64,000 bases of DNA from Amycolatopsis oliviviridis. Lineage in GTDB: Bacteria > Actinomycetota > Actinomycetes > Mycobacteriales > Pseudonocardiaceae. The position numbers were made by a program, and so were the translations under genes. Location of the stretch: NCBI RefSeq assembly GCF_014654365.1, contig NZ_BNAY01000001.1, positions 930,001 to 994,000 of the forward strand. Reading direction: 5' to 3'. Under the pieces are notes generated by a model. It was not told the origin of the DNA, did no database searches, and saw only the letters and a program-made list of their open reading frames with translations. This document shows positions 54,819 through 63,824 of this stretch, one piece after another. The first letter of the stretch is position 1; every line of letters begins with the position of its first letter.

Positions 54819-56291
54819 ATGACCAGCGCTGCGCTTCCCGGCGTCTCCCTGACCTTCGAGCGAGCGGCCGACGACGACGAGCCGCTGCGCACGGACGTGG
54901 CCGTGTTCCTCGGCCGCACCCGGCGTGGCCCGGTCGGCGTGCCCGTCCGCGTCGGGAGCTGGAACGACGTCGTGGGCACTTTCGGACCTCCGGACGGCAC
55001 GTCGGCGACGCCGTACGCGCTGCGCGGGTTCTTCGAGAACCAGGGGCGTACGGCGTGGGTGCTGCGGGTGGCGGGGCCGTCCGCGACCGCGAGTGCACTG
55101 TGGACGGACAGCTTCCGCGTGGTGGCGGCGAGTCCAGGTTCCTGGGCGAACGGCGGCCGGGTCACCGTGCTGTACCGGAAGAGCAGCGTGGCGGGCCTGC
55201 CGACGGTCACCGTGCGGGTGCTCGTGCCAGGGGAGCCCGCGGAGACCTTCGCCGGTATGGCTCCCGGTGAGGTCGCCGACCGGCTCACCGCTTCCCGGCT
55301 CATCCGGGTGGTACCGGTGGGCACGGCGGACCCGATCCCACCGGACGCGCCGATCTCGATGTCCTGGGAGCTGACGCTCACCGGTGGCACCGACAGTCCG
55401 CCGGGGCGGGCCGACTACGCGTCCGCGGTGGCGGCGCAGGCAGAGTTGCCGGAACCGGCGCTGGTGGCGCTGCCGGATCTCGGTACGGATCTGACCGGTG
55501 ACGACCACCGCGTACTCGTGCTGGACCTGCTGGGCGTCGTGGCGCCGCTGCTGGACCGGCTTATACTGCTCGACGCGCCCCCGGATCTGTCCACAGTGGA
55601 CGAGGTCGCCGGATGGGTGAACGCGCTGACAGGCCTGGGCGACGAGGTACTGCTCGCGGCGGCGGCGGTGTACCACCCGCCGCTGCGCGCGCCGGAACTC
55701 GCGGGCACCGGGTTGCGGACCGTCCCGGCTTCGGGGCACGTCGCGGGTTTGGTCGCGAGGCTCGACGCCGAGCGCGGCGCCGCGTACACCCCGGCGAACG
55801 CCACGTTGCTGGACGCCGTCGACCTCGACGTCGAGTACCCGGAAGCACAGCAGGTCCGGCTGTTCGAGGCGAACGTCGACCTGGTGCGCTGCCTGCGCGG
55901 TCGCGGTCTGGTGGTGTGGGGCGGGCGGACGCTGTCCGGCGATCCACGTCGCCGGTACGTCGCCCATCGCCGGTTGCTCCATCTCCTGGTCCGGGCGATC
56001 CGGCGGGCCGCCGCTCCGCTGGTGTTCGAGGTGAACTCGCCGGAGCTGCGGCTGGCGCTCGTCCGCGCGATCACGTCGGTCCTGCTGGAGGCGTTCCGGA
56101 CCGGAGCGCTCGCCGGCAGCCGGCCGGAGGACGCGTTCCGGGTGGTGTGCGACGAGACCACCAACCCGCCTGAACAGGACCCCGGCCAGGTCGTGTGCGA
56201 GATCGAGGTGGCGCCGGCCGTGCCCATGGAGTTCATCGCGCTGCGGCTCGTGCTCGGTCAGGACCGCGGACTGGAGGTGATCGAACAGTGA
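54819..56291 (+). CDS. eCIS contractile sheath protein 2
   Basis: 490 residues with sheath motifs PGVSLTFERAADDDEPLRTD, PYALRGFFENQGRTAWVLRV and C-terminal SGHVAGLVARLDAERGAAYT, RRYVAHRRLLHLLVRAIRRA. Shorter than sheath 1 and with a different N-terminal half, so probably the baseplate-proximal or distal sheath ring, as AFP/PVC use several sheath paralogues. Its stop overlaps the next gene (GTGA). Contains TCCACAGTGGA. Confidence 0.9.
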   Translation: MTSAALPGVSLTFERAADDDEPLRTDVAVFLGRTRRGPVGVPVRVGSWNDVVGTFGPPDGTSATPYALRGFFENQGRTAWVLRVAGPSATASALWTDSFRVVAASPGSWANGGRVTVLYRKSSVAGLPTVTVRVLVPGEPAETFAGMAPGEVADRLTASRLIRVVPVGTADPIPPDAPISMSWELTLTGGTDSPPGRADYASAVAAQAELPEPALVALPDLGTDLTGDDHRVLVLDLLGVVAPLLDRLILLDAPPDLSTVDEVAGWVNALTGLGDEVLLAAAAVYHPPLRAPELAGTGLRTVPASGHVAGLVARLDAERGAAYTPANATLLDAVDLDVEYPEAQQVRLFEANVDLVRCLRGRGLVVWGGRTLSGDPRRRYVAHRRLLHLLVRAIRRAAAPLVFEVNSPELRLALVRAITSVLLEAFRTGALAGSRPEDAFRVVCDETTNPPEQDPGQVVCEIEVAPAVPMEFIALRLVLGQDRGLEVIEQ

Positions 56292-56788
56292 CGACTCCGG
56301 CCGACCAGCTGCTCGCGGTGAACGAGCCGCTGCCCAAGTTCCGGTTCATCGTGACCTTGTCCCCGGCGGACGTGTACCTGCCGCCGGCGCAGGCACTGCT
56401 GCTGCAGGTGGTGGCGTCGGGTGCCTTCCAGGAGGTGACCGGCCTGGGAGCGCAGCTGGAGGTCGTGACCTACCCGGAGGGCGGCCGCAACGACGCGGTG
56501 CACCGGCTCCCGCTGCGCCACTCATGGAACCCGATCACCCTCAAACGCGGCGTGGTGCGCGATCGACTGCTGTGGTCCTGGTACGAGACCGGTCTGCACG
56601 ATTCCCTGGGCGCCCGCCGGGACGGCGCGCTGATCATGCTCGACGAAGCCGGGATCCCCGCGAAGTCCTGGATCTTCCACGGCGGGTTGGCCGCCAAGTG
56701 GAGCGGGCCGGATCTGCACGCGGAACAGAACGCGGTCGCCATCGAGTCCTTGGAAATCGCCCACGAACGCCTGACGGCCGTCCTCTAG
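56288..56788 (+). CDS. eCIS inner tube protein 2
   Basis: 166 residues, gp19-like (FIVTLSPADVYLPPAQALLL then GAFQEVTGLGAQLEVVTYPE, ALIMLDEAGIPAKSWIFHGG). Likely the Afp5/Pvc5-type initiator that joins tube to baseplate, since it precedes the Afp6/7-like genes. GTG start overlaps the sheath 2 stop. Confidence 0.9.
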   Translation: MTTPADQLLAVNEPLPKFRFIVTLSPADVYLPPAQALLLQVVASGAFQEVTGLGAQLEVVTYPEGGRNDAVHRLPLRHSWNPITLKRGVVRDRLLWSWYETGLHDSLGARRDGALIMLDEAGIPAKSWIFHGGLAAKWSGPDLHAEQNAVAIESLEIAHERLTAVL

Positions 56789-56799
56789 GAGACACGAGC

Positions 56800-56988
56800 G
56801 TGCCCAAGAACCTGATCATCCACAACCTCGAAGTGCGGTTCCAGGTGGAAGGCGACGACAAAGGCGTGTTCACGAGCCTATTCAACAAGCACATCCAGGC
56901 GTGGGCACGGCTGTACGAGGACGAATGCGCGAGGGCCGAGCGCAGCGACAACGACCGCAAGCTCGGGGATTCGGGAGGCCACCGGTGA
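56800..56988 (+). CDS. Small eCIS baseplate-associated protein (Afp6-like position)
   Basis: 62 residues beginning MPKNLIIHNLEVRFQVEGDD and containing FTSLFNKHIQAWARLYEDEC. GTG 56800 behind AGGAGACA. It occupies the place of the small Afp6/Pvc6 (DUF5908-type) gene between the tube and the LysM baseplate protein. Sequence similarity to Pvc6 is not clear by eye. Confidence 0.7.
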   Translation: MPKNLIIHNLEVRFQVEGDDKGVFTSLFNKHIQAWARLYEDECARAERSDNDRKLGDSGGHR

Positions 56989-57647
56989 GTGTCACGCCGT
57001 TCTCGGCGGTGAGCCAGGGCGCCGAGGCACACCTGGAGATCGACCGTCCGCCCAACCGGACGCCCCAGGTGATCCCGCTGCGGTTCAACCCGACCGAGTA
57101 CAAGCTGAGCAAGAGCAACACCTTCGCCGAGATCACCATCCCCGGACTGGAGACGCCCCCGATCCAGTTCATCCGCGGCGGAACCGAAACGCTCTCGCTC
57201 CAGGCCCTGGTCGACACCTCGGACACGCTGAACGACGTCCGGACGGCCTATGTGGACGCGATCCGCGACCTCATGCGGGTCGACAACACCGAGCACGCGC
57301 CGCCGATCGTCCGGTTCCACTGGAACGGGCCCGTGTTCAAGGGCGTGCTGGAGAAGCTGGACGTGAACTACGTGCTGTTCGCCAAGAACGGCGTGCCGCT
57401 GCGGGCACAGCTGGACATCACGCTGAAGGAATACCGCTTGGCGAAGGACCAGGCCGTGGACCCGCCACGTTCGTCGCCGACGGTGGAGAAGAGCTACGTG
57501 GTACGCCGGGGGGACACGTGGGACCGCATCTCCGTCGCCGTGTACCGACGGCCGGACGCGTGGCGGGAACTGGCGCGTGCCAACGGGATCTCCGATCCCC
57601 GGGACCTGCGACCGGGGCTGGTGCTGACCGTGCCCCGGCTGCCGTGA
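56985..57647 (+). CDS. eCIS LysM-domain baseplate protein (Afp7-like)
   Basis: 220 residues. N-terminal beta-rich region (VIPLRFNPTEYKLSKSNTFA, IQFIRGGTETLSLQALVDTS) and a C-terminal LysM motif (SYVVRRGDTWDRISVAVYRR, DLRPGLVLTVPRLP). In AFP/PVC this protein links the inner tube base to the spike. The GTG overlaps the stop of the small gene upstream. Confidence 0.92.
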   Translation: MSVTPFSAVSQGAEAHLEIDRPPNRTPQVIPLRFNPTEYKLSKSNTFAEITIPGLETPPIQFIRGGTETLSLQALVDTSDTLNDVRTAYVDAIRDLMRVDNTEHAPPIVRFHWNGPVFKGVLEKLDVNYVLFAKNGVPLRAQLDITLKEYRLAKDQAVDPPRSSPTVEKSYVVRRGDTWDRISVAVYRRPDAWRELARANGISDPRDLRPGLVLTVPRLP

Positions 57648-57660
57648 GCGGGGGTGTGCG

Positions 57661-58854
57661 ATGACAGCGCCCGCGGGCACCCGGCCCGAGATCGCCGACC
57701 CGGACGGCTACGCCCCCGAGTTCGAAGTGGTCGTCGAGGGTCTCCAGGCCGATCCGTCGACCAAGAACGACATCCTCGACATCAAGGTGCACCGCGACAT
57801 CGACGAGATGTCCGGCTTCGATCTGGAGCTGAACAACTGGGACGACGTCACGCTCAAGTTCAAGCACAGCGACTCGGACAAGCTGCGGATCGGTGCGCGG
57901 GTATCCGTCCGCCTGGGCTACGCGGACAAGCTGCTGACCGTCGGCACGGGGACGATCAGTTCGCTCGCCCCGAAGTTCCCCGACGGCGGTTCGCCGACGG
58001 TCTCCATCACCTGCGTGGACGGGATGCTCGCGCTCAAGGACCGCAAGCCCACCAAGGAAGAGGACAAGAACTTCGTCCGGAAGACCGACTGGGAGATCGC
58101 CGAACAGATCGCCCGGCGCAACCATCTGGCGGTCAAGACAACCCGCGAGGGACCGCGACACGACCTCGTGGTGCAGAAGAACCAGACCGACGCGCAGTTC
58201 CTGATGGAACGGGCGAAGCGGATCGACTTCGACTGCTACATCCTGCCGGATCCGAAAACGGGCGAGCAGACGCTCTATTTCGTCAAACCGACCGACGGCC
58301 GGGACAGCCGCCCGATCCGGCTGTTCCGCCTCGCCTACAGCCCCGGGCTTGCCACCGGCCCCAGCGGGCAGCCGCCGGGCCTGGTGCCGAACCTTCTCGA
58401 CTTCACGCCGACCCTGACTGTGTCCAATCAGGTCAGCAAGCTCACCGTGCATGGCTGGGATCCGGTGAAGGCGCAACCGATCGAGTACGTCGCGACGTCG
58501 GACGACCTGCCCGGTGGCCAGAACGCGGCCGACGGGCAGAGCGGGCCGAAGGCGGCGGAAAGCGCCGCGGGCGGACGTCAAGAGGTGATCGTGGACGCTC
58601 CGGTCCTCAACCAGGAGGAGGCCAAGGAACTGGCCATCGCGCTGTTGCGGGAGCGGGCGTACGAGTTCATCACCGCGACCGGCCGGGTGGCCGGGCTGCC
58701 GGAGCTGCGGCCGGGGGACAACCTGGAGATCTTCGGGCTCGGCAAGCGGTTCTCCGGCACCTACTTCGTCAAGCGGGTCGAGCACACGCTCAACACCAGC
58801 GGCTTCTTCACCACGTTCACCGGCCGGAGGATATTTCAGGGGGCTAAGCGATGA
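57661..58854 (+). CDS. eCIS gpD/VgrG-like hub protein (Afp8 N-terminal half)
   Basis: 397 residues matching the phage late-control gpD/VgrG hub fold: FEVVVEGLQADPSTKNDILD, VSVRLGYADKLLTVGTGTIS, NQTDAQFLMERAKRIDFDCY, LRPGDNLEIFGLGKRFSGTY. In AFP/PVC one long protein (Afp8) contains hub and spike; here the spike is the separate next gene with a 4-bp overlap. It forms the trimeric hub of the baseplate. Confidence 0.9.
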   Translation: MTAPAGTRPEIADPDGYAPEFEVVVEGLQADPSTKNDILDIKVHRDIDEMSGFDLELNNWDDVTLKFKHSDSDKLRIGARVSVRLGYADKLLTVGTGTISSLAPKFPDGGSPTVSITCVDGMLALKDRKPTKEEDKNFVRKTDWEIAEQIARRNHLAVKTTREGPRHDLVVQKNQTDAQFLMERAKRIDFDCYILPDPKTGEQTLYFVKPTDGRDSRPIRLFRLAYSPGLATGPSGQPPGLVPNLLDFTPTLTVSNQVSKLTVHGWDPVKAQPIEYVATSDDLPGGQNAADGQSGPKAAESAAGGRQEVIVDAPVLNQEEAKELAIALLRERAYEFITATGRVAGLPELRPGDNLEIFGLGKRFSGTYFVKRVEHTLNTSGFFTTFTGRRIFQGAKR

Positions 58855-59483
58855 CTGCCATGCCGCGCTCGATGTCGAGCGATCAGCGCTACTACGGCGT
58901 CGCACCGGCCGAGGTCGTCCAGAACGACGGGGACGACGAGGGCCGGGTCAAGGTCAAGTACTACTGGCTGGACGGCGGCGCGTCCATCAGCCCGTGGATC
59001 CGGGTCAGCCAGCTCTACGCCGGTGGCGGCTATGGCTCGGTGTTCGTGCCCGAGGTCGGTGACGAGGTGCTGGTCGCTTTCTTCCAGGGCGACATGCGGC
59101 AGCCGTACGTGCTCGGCGGTCTCTACAACGGCAAGAAGAAGCCGCCGACCGCGCACAACGAAGGTCGCGACCAGAAGGTCATCCGTACCAAGGCCGGCCA
59201 CCGGATCCTCTTCGACGACAAGGCGAAGGAGATCACGATCAACACCTCGTCGGGCGCGAAGGTGGTGCTGAAGGACAGCGGGGAGATCACGGTCGAGGCC
59301 AAGACGGTGACCGTGAAATCGAGCGGCATCGACCTCGGCGGTGGCTCGACCGAGCCCGTCGTACTCGGCAACGCGCTCTTGCAGGCGTTCATCCAGCACA
59401 CCCATCCGGCTCCGGGCGGCGTCACCGGTCCCGCGTCGCCCCTGCCGCCGTCCGTGCTCGCGAAGAAGGTGAAGGCGACGTGA
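58851..59483 (+). CDS. eCIS gp5-like spike protein (OB fold plus needle)
   Basis: 210 residues. Gp5/VgrG OB-fold (YYGVAPAEVVQNDGDDEGRV, WIRVSQLYAGGGYGSVFVPE, GDEVLVAFFQGDMRQPYVLG) followed by a repetitive beta region (KEITINTSSGAKVVLKDSGE, ITVEAKTVTVKSSG) typical of the spike needle. The end contains HTHPAPGG, possibly metal-binding at the tip. No separate PAAR protein follows. Confidence 0.9.
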   Translation: MTAMPRSMSSDQRYYGVAPAEVVQNDGDDEGRVKVKYYWLDGGASISPWIRVSQLYAGGGYGSVFVPEVGDEVLVAFFQGDMRQPYVLGGLYNGKKKPPTAHNEGRDQKVIRTKAGHRILFDDKAKEITINTSSGAKVVLKDSGEITVEAKTVTVKSSGIDLGGGSTEPVVLGNALLQAFIQHTHPAPGGVTGPASPLPPSVLAKKVKAT

Positions 59484-59884
59484 CCGAACCCTTCCTCGGC
59501 ACCGGCTGGCGGTTCCCGATCCTGCCCGACGAGGCGGGCCGTCTCGCCTACGCCGTCGGCGAGACCAGCATCGAGCACTGCCTGCGCGCGCTGCTGCTCA
59601 CCGCCACGGGCGAACGCGTGATGCGGCCGGACCTCGGAACCAGGGTGAGCGAGTCGGTGTTCGCGCCTGGCAGCGCGCAGAACCTGCGCGAGCTCGAACG
59701 GTCGATCGCCGAAGCGGTGCGAACCTTCGAACCGCGTGTGGAACTGGCGAGTGTGCTGGCCGAGACCGACCCGGCCGACGAATCCCGGGTCACGGTCTCG
59801 GTCGAGTACCGGATCCGGCGCACCAACACCAAGGCCAACCTGGTCTTCCCGTTCTACCTCGGCCTGACGGGAACCACGCCATGA
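59480..59884 (+). CDS. eCIS gp25-like baseplate wedge protein (Afp9-like)
   Basis: 134 residues of the GPW/gp25 family: GERVMRPDLGTRVSESVFAP (about 48-67) includes the conserved E-R-x-x-x-P-x-x-G pattern, and the tail has VTVSVEYRIRRTNTKANLVF. It should nucleate sheath assembly at the baseplate. GTG start overlaps the spike stop (GTGA). Confidence 0.93.
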   Translation: MTEPFLGTGWRFPILPDEAGRLAYAVGETSIEHCLRALLLTATGERVMRPDLGTRVSESVFAPGSAQNLRELERSIAEAVRTFEPRVELASVLAETDPADESRVTVSVEYRIRRTNTKANLVFPFYLGLTGTTP

Positions 59885-61794
59885 CCGTTCCGGTGCCGAA
59901 GCTCGACGACCTGACCTGGGCCGATCTGATGTCGGCCGTCACCCGCCGCATCCCGGCCGAATCCGACGGCACGTGGACGCTGCACGCGCCCGTCGACCCC
60001 GGTATCACCCTGCTGGAGCTGTTCGCCTACCTGCTGGAGCAACGGCTCTACTGGCTCGACCAAGCCCCGGACGAACTCGTCGTCGCGATCCTGAACCTGC
60101 TGGACCTGGAACCGCCGCGGCCCGCGAAGCCGGCATCGACCGTTCTCGCGTTGACCACGGACGAGGAAACACCGATAGGGGTCCCTTCAGGGAGCGTTCT
60201 TGCCCGCGATCCGGCCGCGGCCATCAGGTTCACCCTCGACGACGACGTGATCGTCTTCCCGCTGGCGGGTGAGGCGACGGTGTTCACCGACCGCGACCGC
60301 ACGGCGGATCTGGCGGCCCGTCGCGGGGTTCCGCTGCTGGGCAGCGACGGATCCGCCGCTTCGGCTCGATTCACCCTGCCGTTCACCGGCGAGTACTCCA
60401 CGTCCGACCGGCTGTCCCTGTTGTTCGAGCTCGACTCGCCCGTGCCACCTTCCTGGTCGTCATCGGCCGTCGGGGACATCCATCCGCCTGCCGAGCTCAC
60501 CTGGTCCTGGTTCCGGCCCGACACGGAGATTTCGGGCGCCTTCGAAGAAGTCCAGGACGGGACCGGCGGGCTGCGGCGGTCCGGGGTGGTGCGCCTGCGG
60601 CCACCGGCCGGATGGTCCACAGTGGACTGTGGGCTGATCGTGTCCACCACGGCCGCGACCTACGCGTCGCCGCCGCGGCTGCTGGGGCTGGCGGTCAACG
60701 TGTCGGCGGCCCGGCACCTCGAAAAGCGCACGGTGACCGACCTGGGAGACCAGACCCGGCACTGGCTGAAGCTGCCCGGTCAGCGACTCGTCCTGCCCGA
60801 TGCCGCCGACCGGTTGCTCACCGCGGCCTTACGGCTCGCCGGTGAGGACTGGAAACCGGTGCCGGACTTCACCTTCGGCACCTCTCGGGACCGGGTCTTC
60901 CTGCTGGACCGGGACGACGGCGCGCTCGTTTTCGGCGACGGGCTCACCGGCCGGATCCCTCGTCCGACCGAGGACGTGGAGGTCACGTACACCATCGGCG
61001 GCGGTCGCGACGGCAACGGCGGACTGACCGCCAACTGGTTTCCCGCGGACATCGCGTTGCCGGTGCGCGCCGCGAACCTCGCCCAGGCCGAGGGCGGCGC
61101 GGACCCGGAGACGGTGGCGCAGGCACGGGACCGGGCCGCGGGCGCGCTCGGCGAGGTGACCAGGGCCGTCACCCCCGACGACTACGTCACCCTCGCGGTG
61201 ACGACTCCCGGCGTCGCGGTCGGCCGGGCCCACGCCTCGGTCGGCGAACACCCGGGTTTCCCTTGTGCGCTCGTGCCCGGAGCCGTTTCTGTGCACGTCG
61301 TCCCGTCCGTGCCGCGCGTGGACTTCGCGGCCCCGGATTTCGTCGCGGCGCCGGTACCGGACCCGGGCATGCTGCACGCCGTCGCACGACGGCTCGGCAA
61401 GACCCGCCTGCTCACGGCCGAGGTCTTCGTACGCGCACCCGCGTATCGGGAGGTCCGGCTGCGGGTCGACCTGTCCGGCGCTCCCGCGGACCGCGTCAAG
61501 GTGTCCACTGTGGTCGGTGAGGCATTGCGCCGGTTCCTCGATCCGCTGCTCGGCGGCGACGACGGGACGGGCTGGCCGTTCGGTGAGGCGCTGCGGCCGT
61601 CGGCGTTGCTGCTGGCCGCGCAGGAGGCGCTCGGCGACCTGGCGGACGTCGCCGCCGTCGCGATCGGCATCGACGGCGCGGATCCGGCGGAGACCTGTGA
61701 CGACGTACCCCTGCGAGCGGGCGAACTGCCTGTGGTGCGGGAGATCCGCACCCGCGTCGTACCCGCGCCGGAGCCGGGGGAGGGCTTGCTGTGA
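59881..61794 (+). CDS. eCIS gpJ-like baseplate protein 1 (Afp11-like)
   Basis: 637 residues. N-terminal DLTWADLMSAVTRRIPAESD with PGITLLELFAYLLEQRLYWL marks the Afp11/gpJ group; the C-terminal third has AVTPDDYVTLAVTTPGVAVG and a cysteine-poor beta domain. It builds the baseplate wedges. ATG overlaps the gp25 stop (ATGA). It carries TCCACAGTGGA and a near copy (TCCACTGTGG at 61504). Confidence 0.9.
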   Translation: MTVPVPKLDDLTWADLMSAVTRRIPAESDGTWTLHAPVDPGITLLELFAYLLEQRLYWLDQAPDELVVAILNLLDLEPPRPAKPASTVLALTTDEETPIGVPSGSVLARDPAAAIRFTLDDDVIVFPLAGEATVFTDRDRTADLAARRGVPLLGSDGSAASARFTLPFTGEYSTSDRLSLLFELDSPVPPSWSSSAVGDIHPPAELTWSWFRPDTEISGAFEEVQDGTGGLRRSGVVRLRPPAGWSTVDCGLIVSTTAATYASPPRLLGLAVNVSAARHLEKRTVTDLGDQTRHWLKLPGQRLVLPDAADRLLTAALRLAGEDWKPVPDFTFGTSRDRVFLLDRDDGALVFGDGLTGRIPRPTEDVEVTYTIGGGRDGNGGLTANWFPADIALPVRAANLAQAEGGADPETVAQARDRAAGALGEVTRAVTPDDYVTLAVTTPGVAVGRAHASVGEHPGFPCALVPGAVSVHVVPSVPRVDFAAPDFVAAPVPDPGMLHAVARRLGKTRLLTAEVFVRAPAYREVRLRVDLSGAPADRVKVSTVVGEALRRFLDPLLGGDDGTGWPFGEALRPSALLLAAQEALGDLADVAAVAIGIDGADPAETCDDVPLRAGELPVVREIRTRVVPAPEPGEGLL

Positions 61795-63824
61795 CCGACG
61801 TCTGGTGGGCGCGCGATTCGGGAGAAGAAGCGCACATGGTCCCTGGTCCAGGGCCGTCCGGGGTCCAGCCGGAGCTCGTCGACGCGACGAGAGAGGCGGT
61901 CCGCAAGGCGGTACGCGGCCGCATCCCGGGCTATACGCCGGATTGGACCAACCCCGACCGGCAGGACGCCGGTGTCGCCTTGGTGCGCCTCTTCGGCACG
62001 CAGGCCGAACCCGTGCTCATCCGGGTCAACCGGCTGCCGGAAAAGATCCTCGCCGAGCACCTGAACACCGCGGGCGTCCGTCGTCGGCCGGCTACCGCGG
62101 CCTCCGCGCTGCTGGAGTTCACGGTGAACCCGCCCGACGGTGCGTCGGTACTCGTCCCCGCCGGTTTCCAAGCCGCCGCGACCGGCACCGACGGCGACAT
62201 CGTCTACGAGACCGACCGGGATCTCTACGCGACTCCCGCCACCCTGGCCGCGATCGCGGTGCAGAGGGGCGGTGCGCTCGAACCGATACCGCTGGGGCCG
62301 AACGGACCTGGCCGACCGTTCCCGCCGTTCGGGACCGAGCCCCAGCCGGGCAACGCGCTGTGGCTGGGCTTGGACGGCATCGCGAGCCCGTACCCGTCCC
62401 TGTCGCTGGGGTTCGTGGTGGCGGCCGCACCGCCGGTTCCCGCGGCCGCCGGTGGCGTCATCCCGACGCCGGCCCAGCCGTTGCTGCGCTGGGACGTGCT
62501 GGACGGCGGCCGGTTCCGGCCCGCCGAGGTCGTCCGCGACGAGACGGCCGGGTTGCGGTCGAGCGGCACGATCGAGCTGCGGCCGCCCCGGACGTGGGCG
62601 CCCGGCCGCCCGCCGACCGCGCGGCCCGGCCCGGCGTTGCGGTGGCTGCGGCTGCAGGTCGTGCAGGGGCTTTTCGAGGTCCCACCGCCGCTCGTGTCGG
62701 GACTGCGGTCGAACATGGTCGCCGCCACCGCCGCCCGCACGATCTTCGACGAGCCCCTGGAGCCGATCCAGGACCCCGGGACGCCGAGCGAGCGGCGGCA
62801 GCTGCGGCTGAGCCAGGTCCCGATCCTCGCCGGCAGTGTCGTGATCGAGGTCGACGACGACCCCGGGATCGACCTCTTCGGAACGACCGAGGAGAGCACA
62901 TCGCCGTGGCAAGAGGTGCCGAGCCTGGCCGGCTACGGCCCGGCCGACCGGGTGTTCGTCGTCGACTACGACACCGGCGTGGTCACCTTCGGCGACGGCG
63001 TGAACGGCGCGCCCGTGCCGCCGGGCTTCCGCAACGTGCGTGCCGTGCGGTACCGGGTCGGTGGTGGCGCCGCGGGTGCGGTGGCGGCCGGTGCGGTCAA
63101 CGGCGTCGTCACCGCGCGGCCGTTCGTGACCGGGGTGAACAACCCGTTCCCCGCCAGTGGCGGCGCCGACGCCGAGCCGGACGAGGAAGTGACGCGGCGC
63201 GGCGTCGAGGAACTGCGCTCCCGCGGCCGGGCCGTCGCACCCGCCGACTACGGCCTGCTGGCGCTCCGCGCGCCGGGCGCCTCGATCGCCCGCGCGCACG
63301 GCGTGCCGGGTCTGCATCCGGATTTCCCCGGCACGCCCATCCCCGGTGTCGTCGGAGTCCTCGTGGTGCCGCCGATCGACGACGGCGCCACCGAATCGCC
63401 GGTGCCGTCCGCGGCCACGCTGCGCGCGGTGGCCGACTTCCTCGCCAACGAGGTCGCGCCCGCCGGGATCACCGTGGTCACCGGCCCGGTCGCGTACCGG
63501 CGGATCGGCGTCGAAGCACGGGTGGTCCTCGACCCCGGACAGGACCGGGCGACCGTCCTCGCGCGGGCGGCGGACGCGGTGACCACCTACCTGGACCCGT
63601 TGCGGGGCGGGGAGAACGGCGGGGGCTGGCCGTTCGGCGGCGCGGTGCGGCACACGCCGCTCGTGCGGCGGTTGCTGGCCGTGGACGGCGTCTTCGCCGT
63701 GTCCGGGCTCTCGCTCACCGCCGACGGAGTGCGGCTGCCACCGTGCACCGATCACGCGATCCCGCCGAACGACCTGATCTGGCCGGAGCGGCCGCTGCTG
63801 ATCCCGGTGGAGGAGTCCTCATGA
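61791..63824 (+). CDS. eCIS gpJ-like baseplate protein 2 (Afp12-like)
   Basis: 677 residues with RIPGYTPDWTNPDRQDAGVA, LVRLFGTQAEPVLIRVNRLP, FVVDYDTGVVTFGDGVNGAP and APADYGLLALRAPGASIARA, the same module as the previous gene but divergent. It probably forms the other half of the wedge heterodimer (Afp11/Afp12). Overlaps its neighbours at both ends. Confidence 0.9.
   Translation: MTDVWWARDSGEEAHMVPGPGPSGVQPELVDATREAVRKAVRGRIPGYTPDWTNPDRQDAGVALVRLFGTQAEPVLIRVNRLPEKILAEHLNTAGVRRRPATAASALLEFTVNPPDGASVLVPAGFQAAATGTDGDIVYETDRDLYATPATLAAIAVQRGGALEPIPLGPNGPGRPFPPFGTEPQPGNALWLGLDGIASPYPSLSLGFVVAAAPPVPAAAGGVIPTPAQPLLRWDVLDGGRFRPAEVVRDETAGLRSSGTIELRPPRTWAPGRPPTARPGPALRWLRLQVVQGLFEVPPPLVSGLRSNMVAATAARTIFDEPLEPIQDPGTPSERRQLRLSQVPILAGSVVIEVDDDPGIDLFGTTEESTSPWQEVPSLAGYGPADRVFVVDYDTGVVTFGDGVNGAPVPPGFRNVRAVRYRVGGGAAGAVAAGAVNGVVTARPFVTGVNNPFPASGGADAEPDEEVTRRGVEELRSRGRAVAPADYGLLALRAPGASIARAHGVPGLHPDFPGTPIPGVVGVLVVPPIDDGATESPVPSAATLRAVADFLANEVAPAGITVVTGPVAYRRIGVEARVVLDPGQDRATVLARAADAVTTYLDPLRGGENGGGWPFGGAVRHTPLVRRLLAVDGVFAVSGLSLTADGVRLPPCTDHAIPPNDLIWPERPLLIPVEESS

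Noticed and set aside
51232-55098. 1288-residue minus-strand open frame
   Set aside because: Runs antisense through the eCIS DUF4255, sheath and tube genes, is Arg/Pro/Asp-rich with no domain, and has no ribosome site. It is a high-GC shadow of the plus-strand genes.
61182-63755. 857-residue minus-strand open frame
   Set aside because: Antisense to both gpJ-like baseplate genes; no recognisable motifs.
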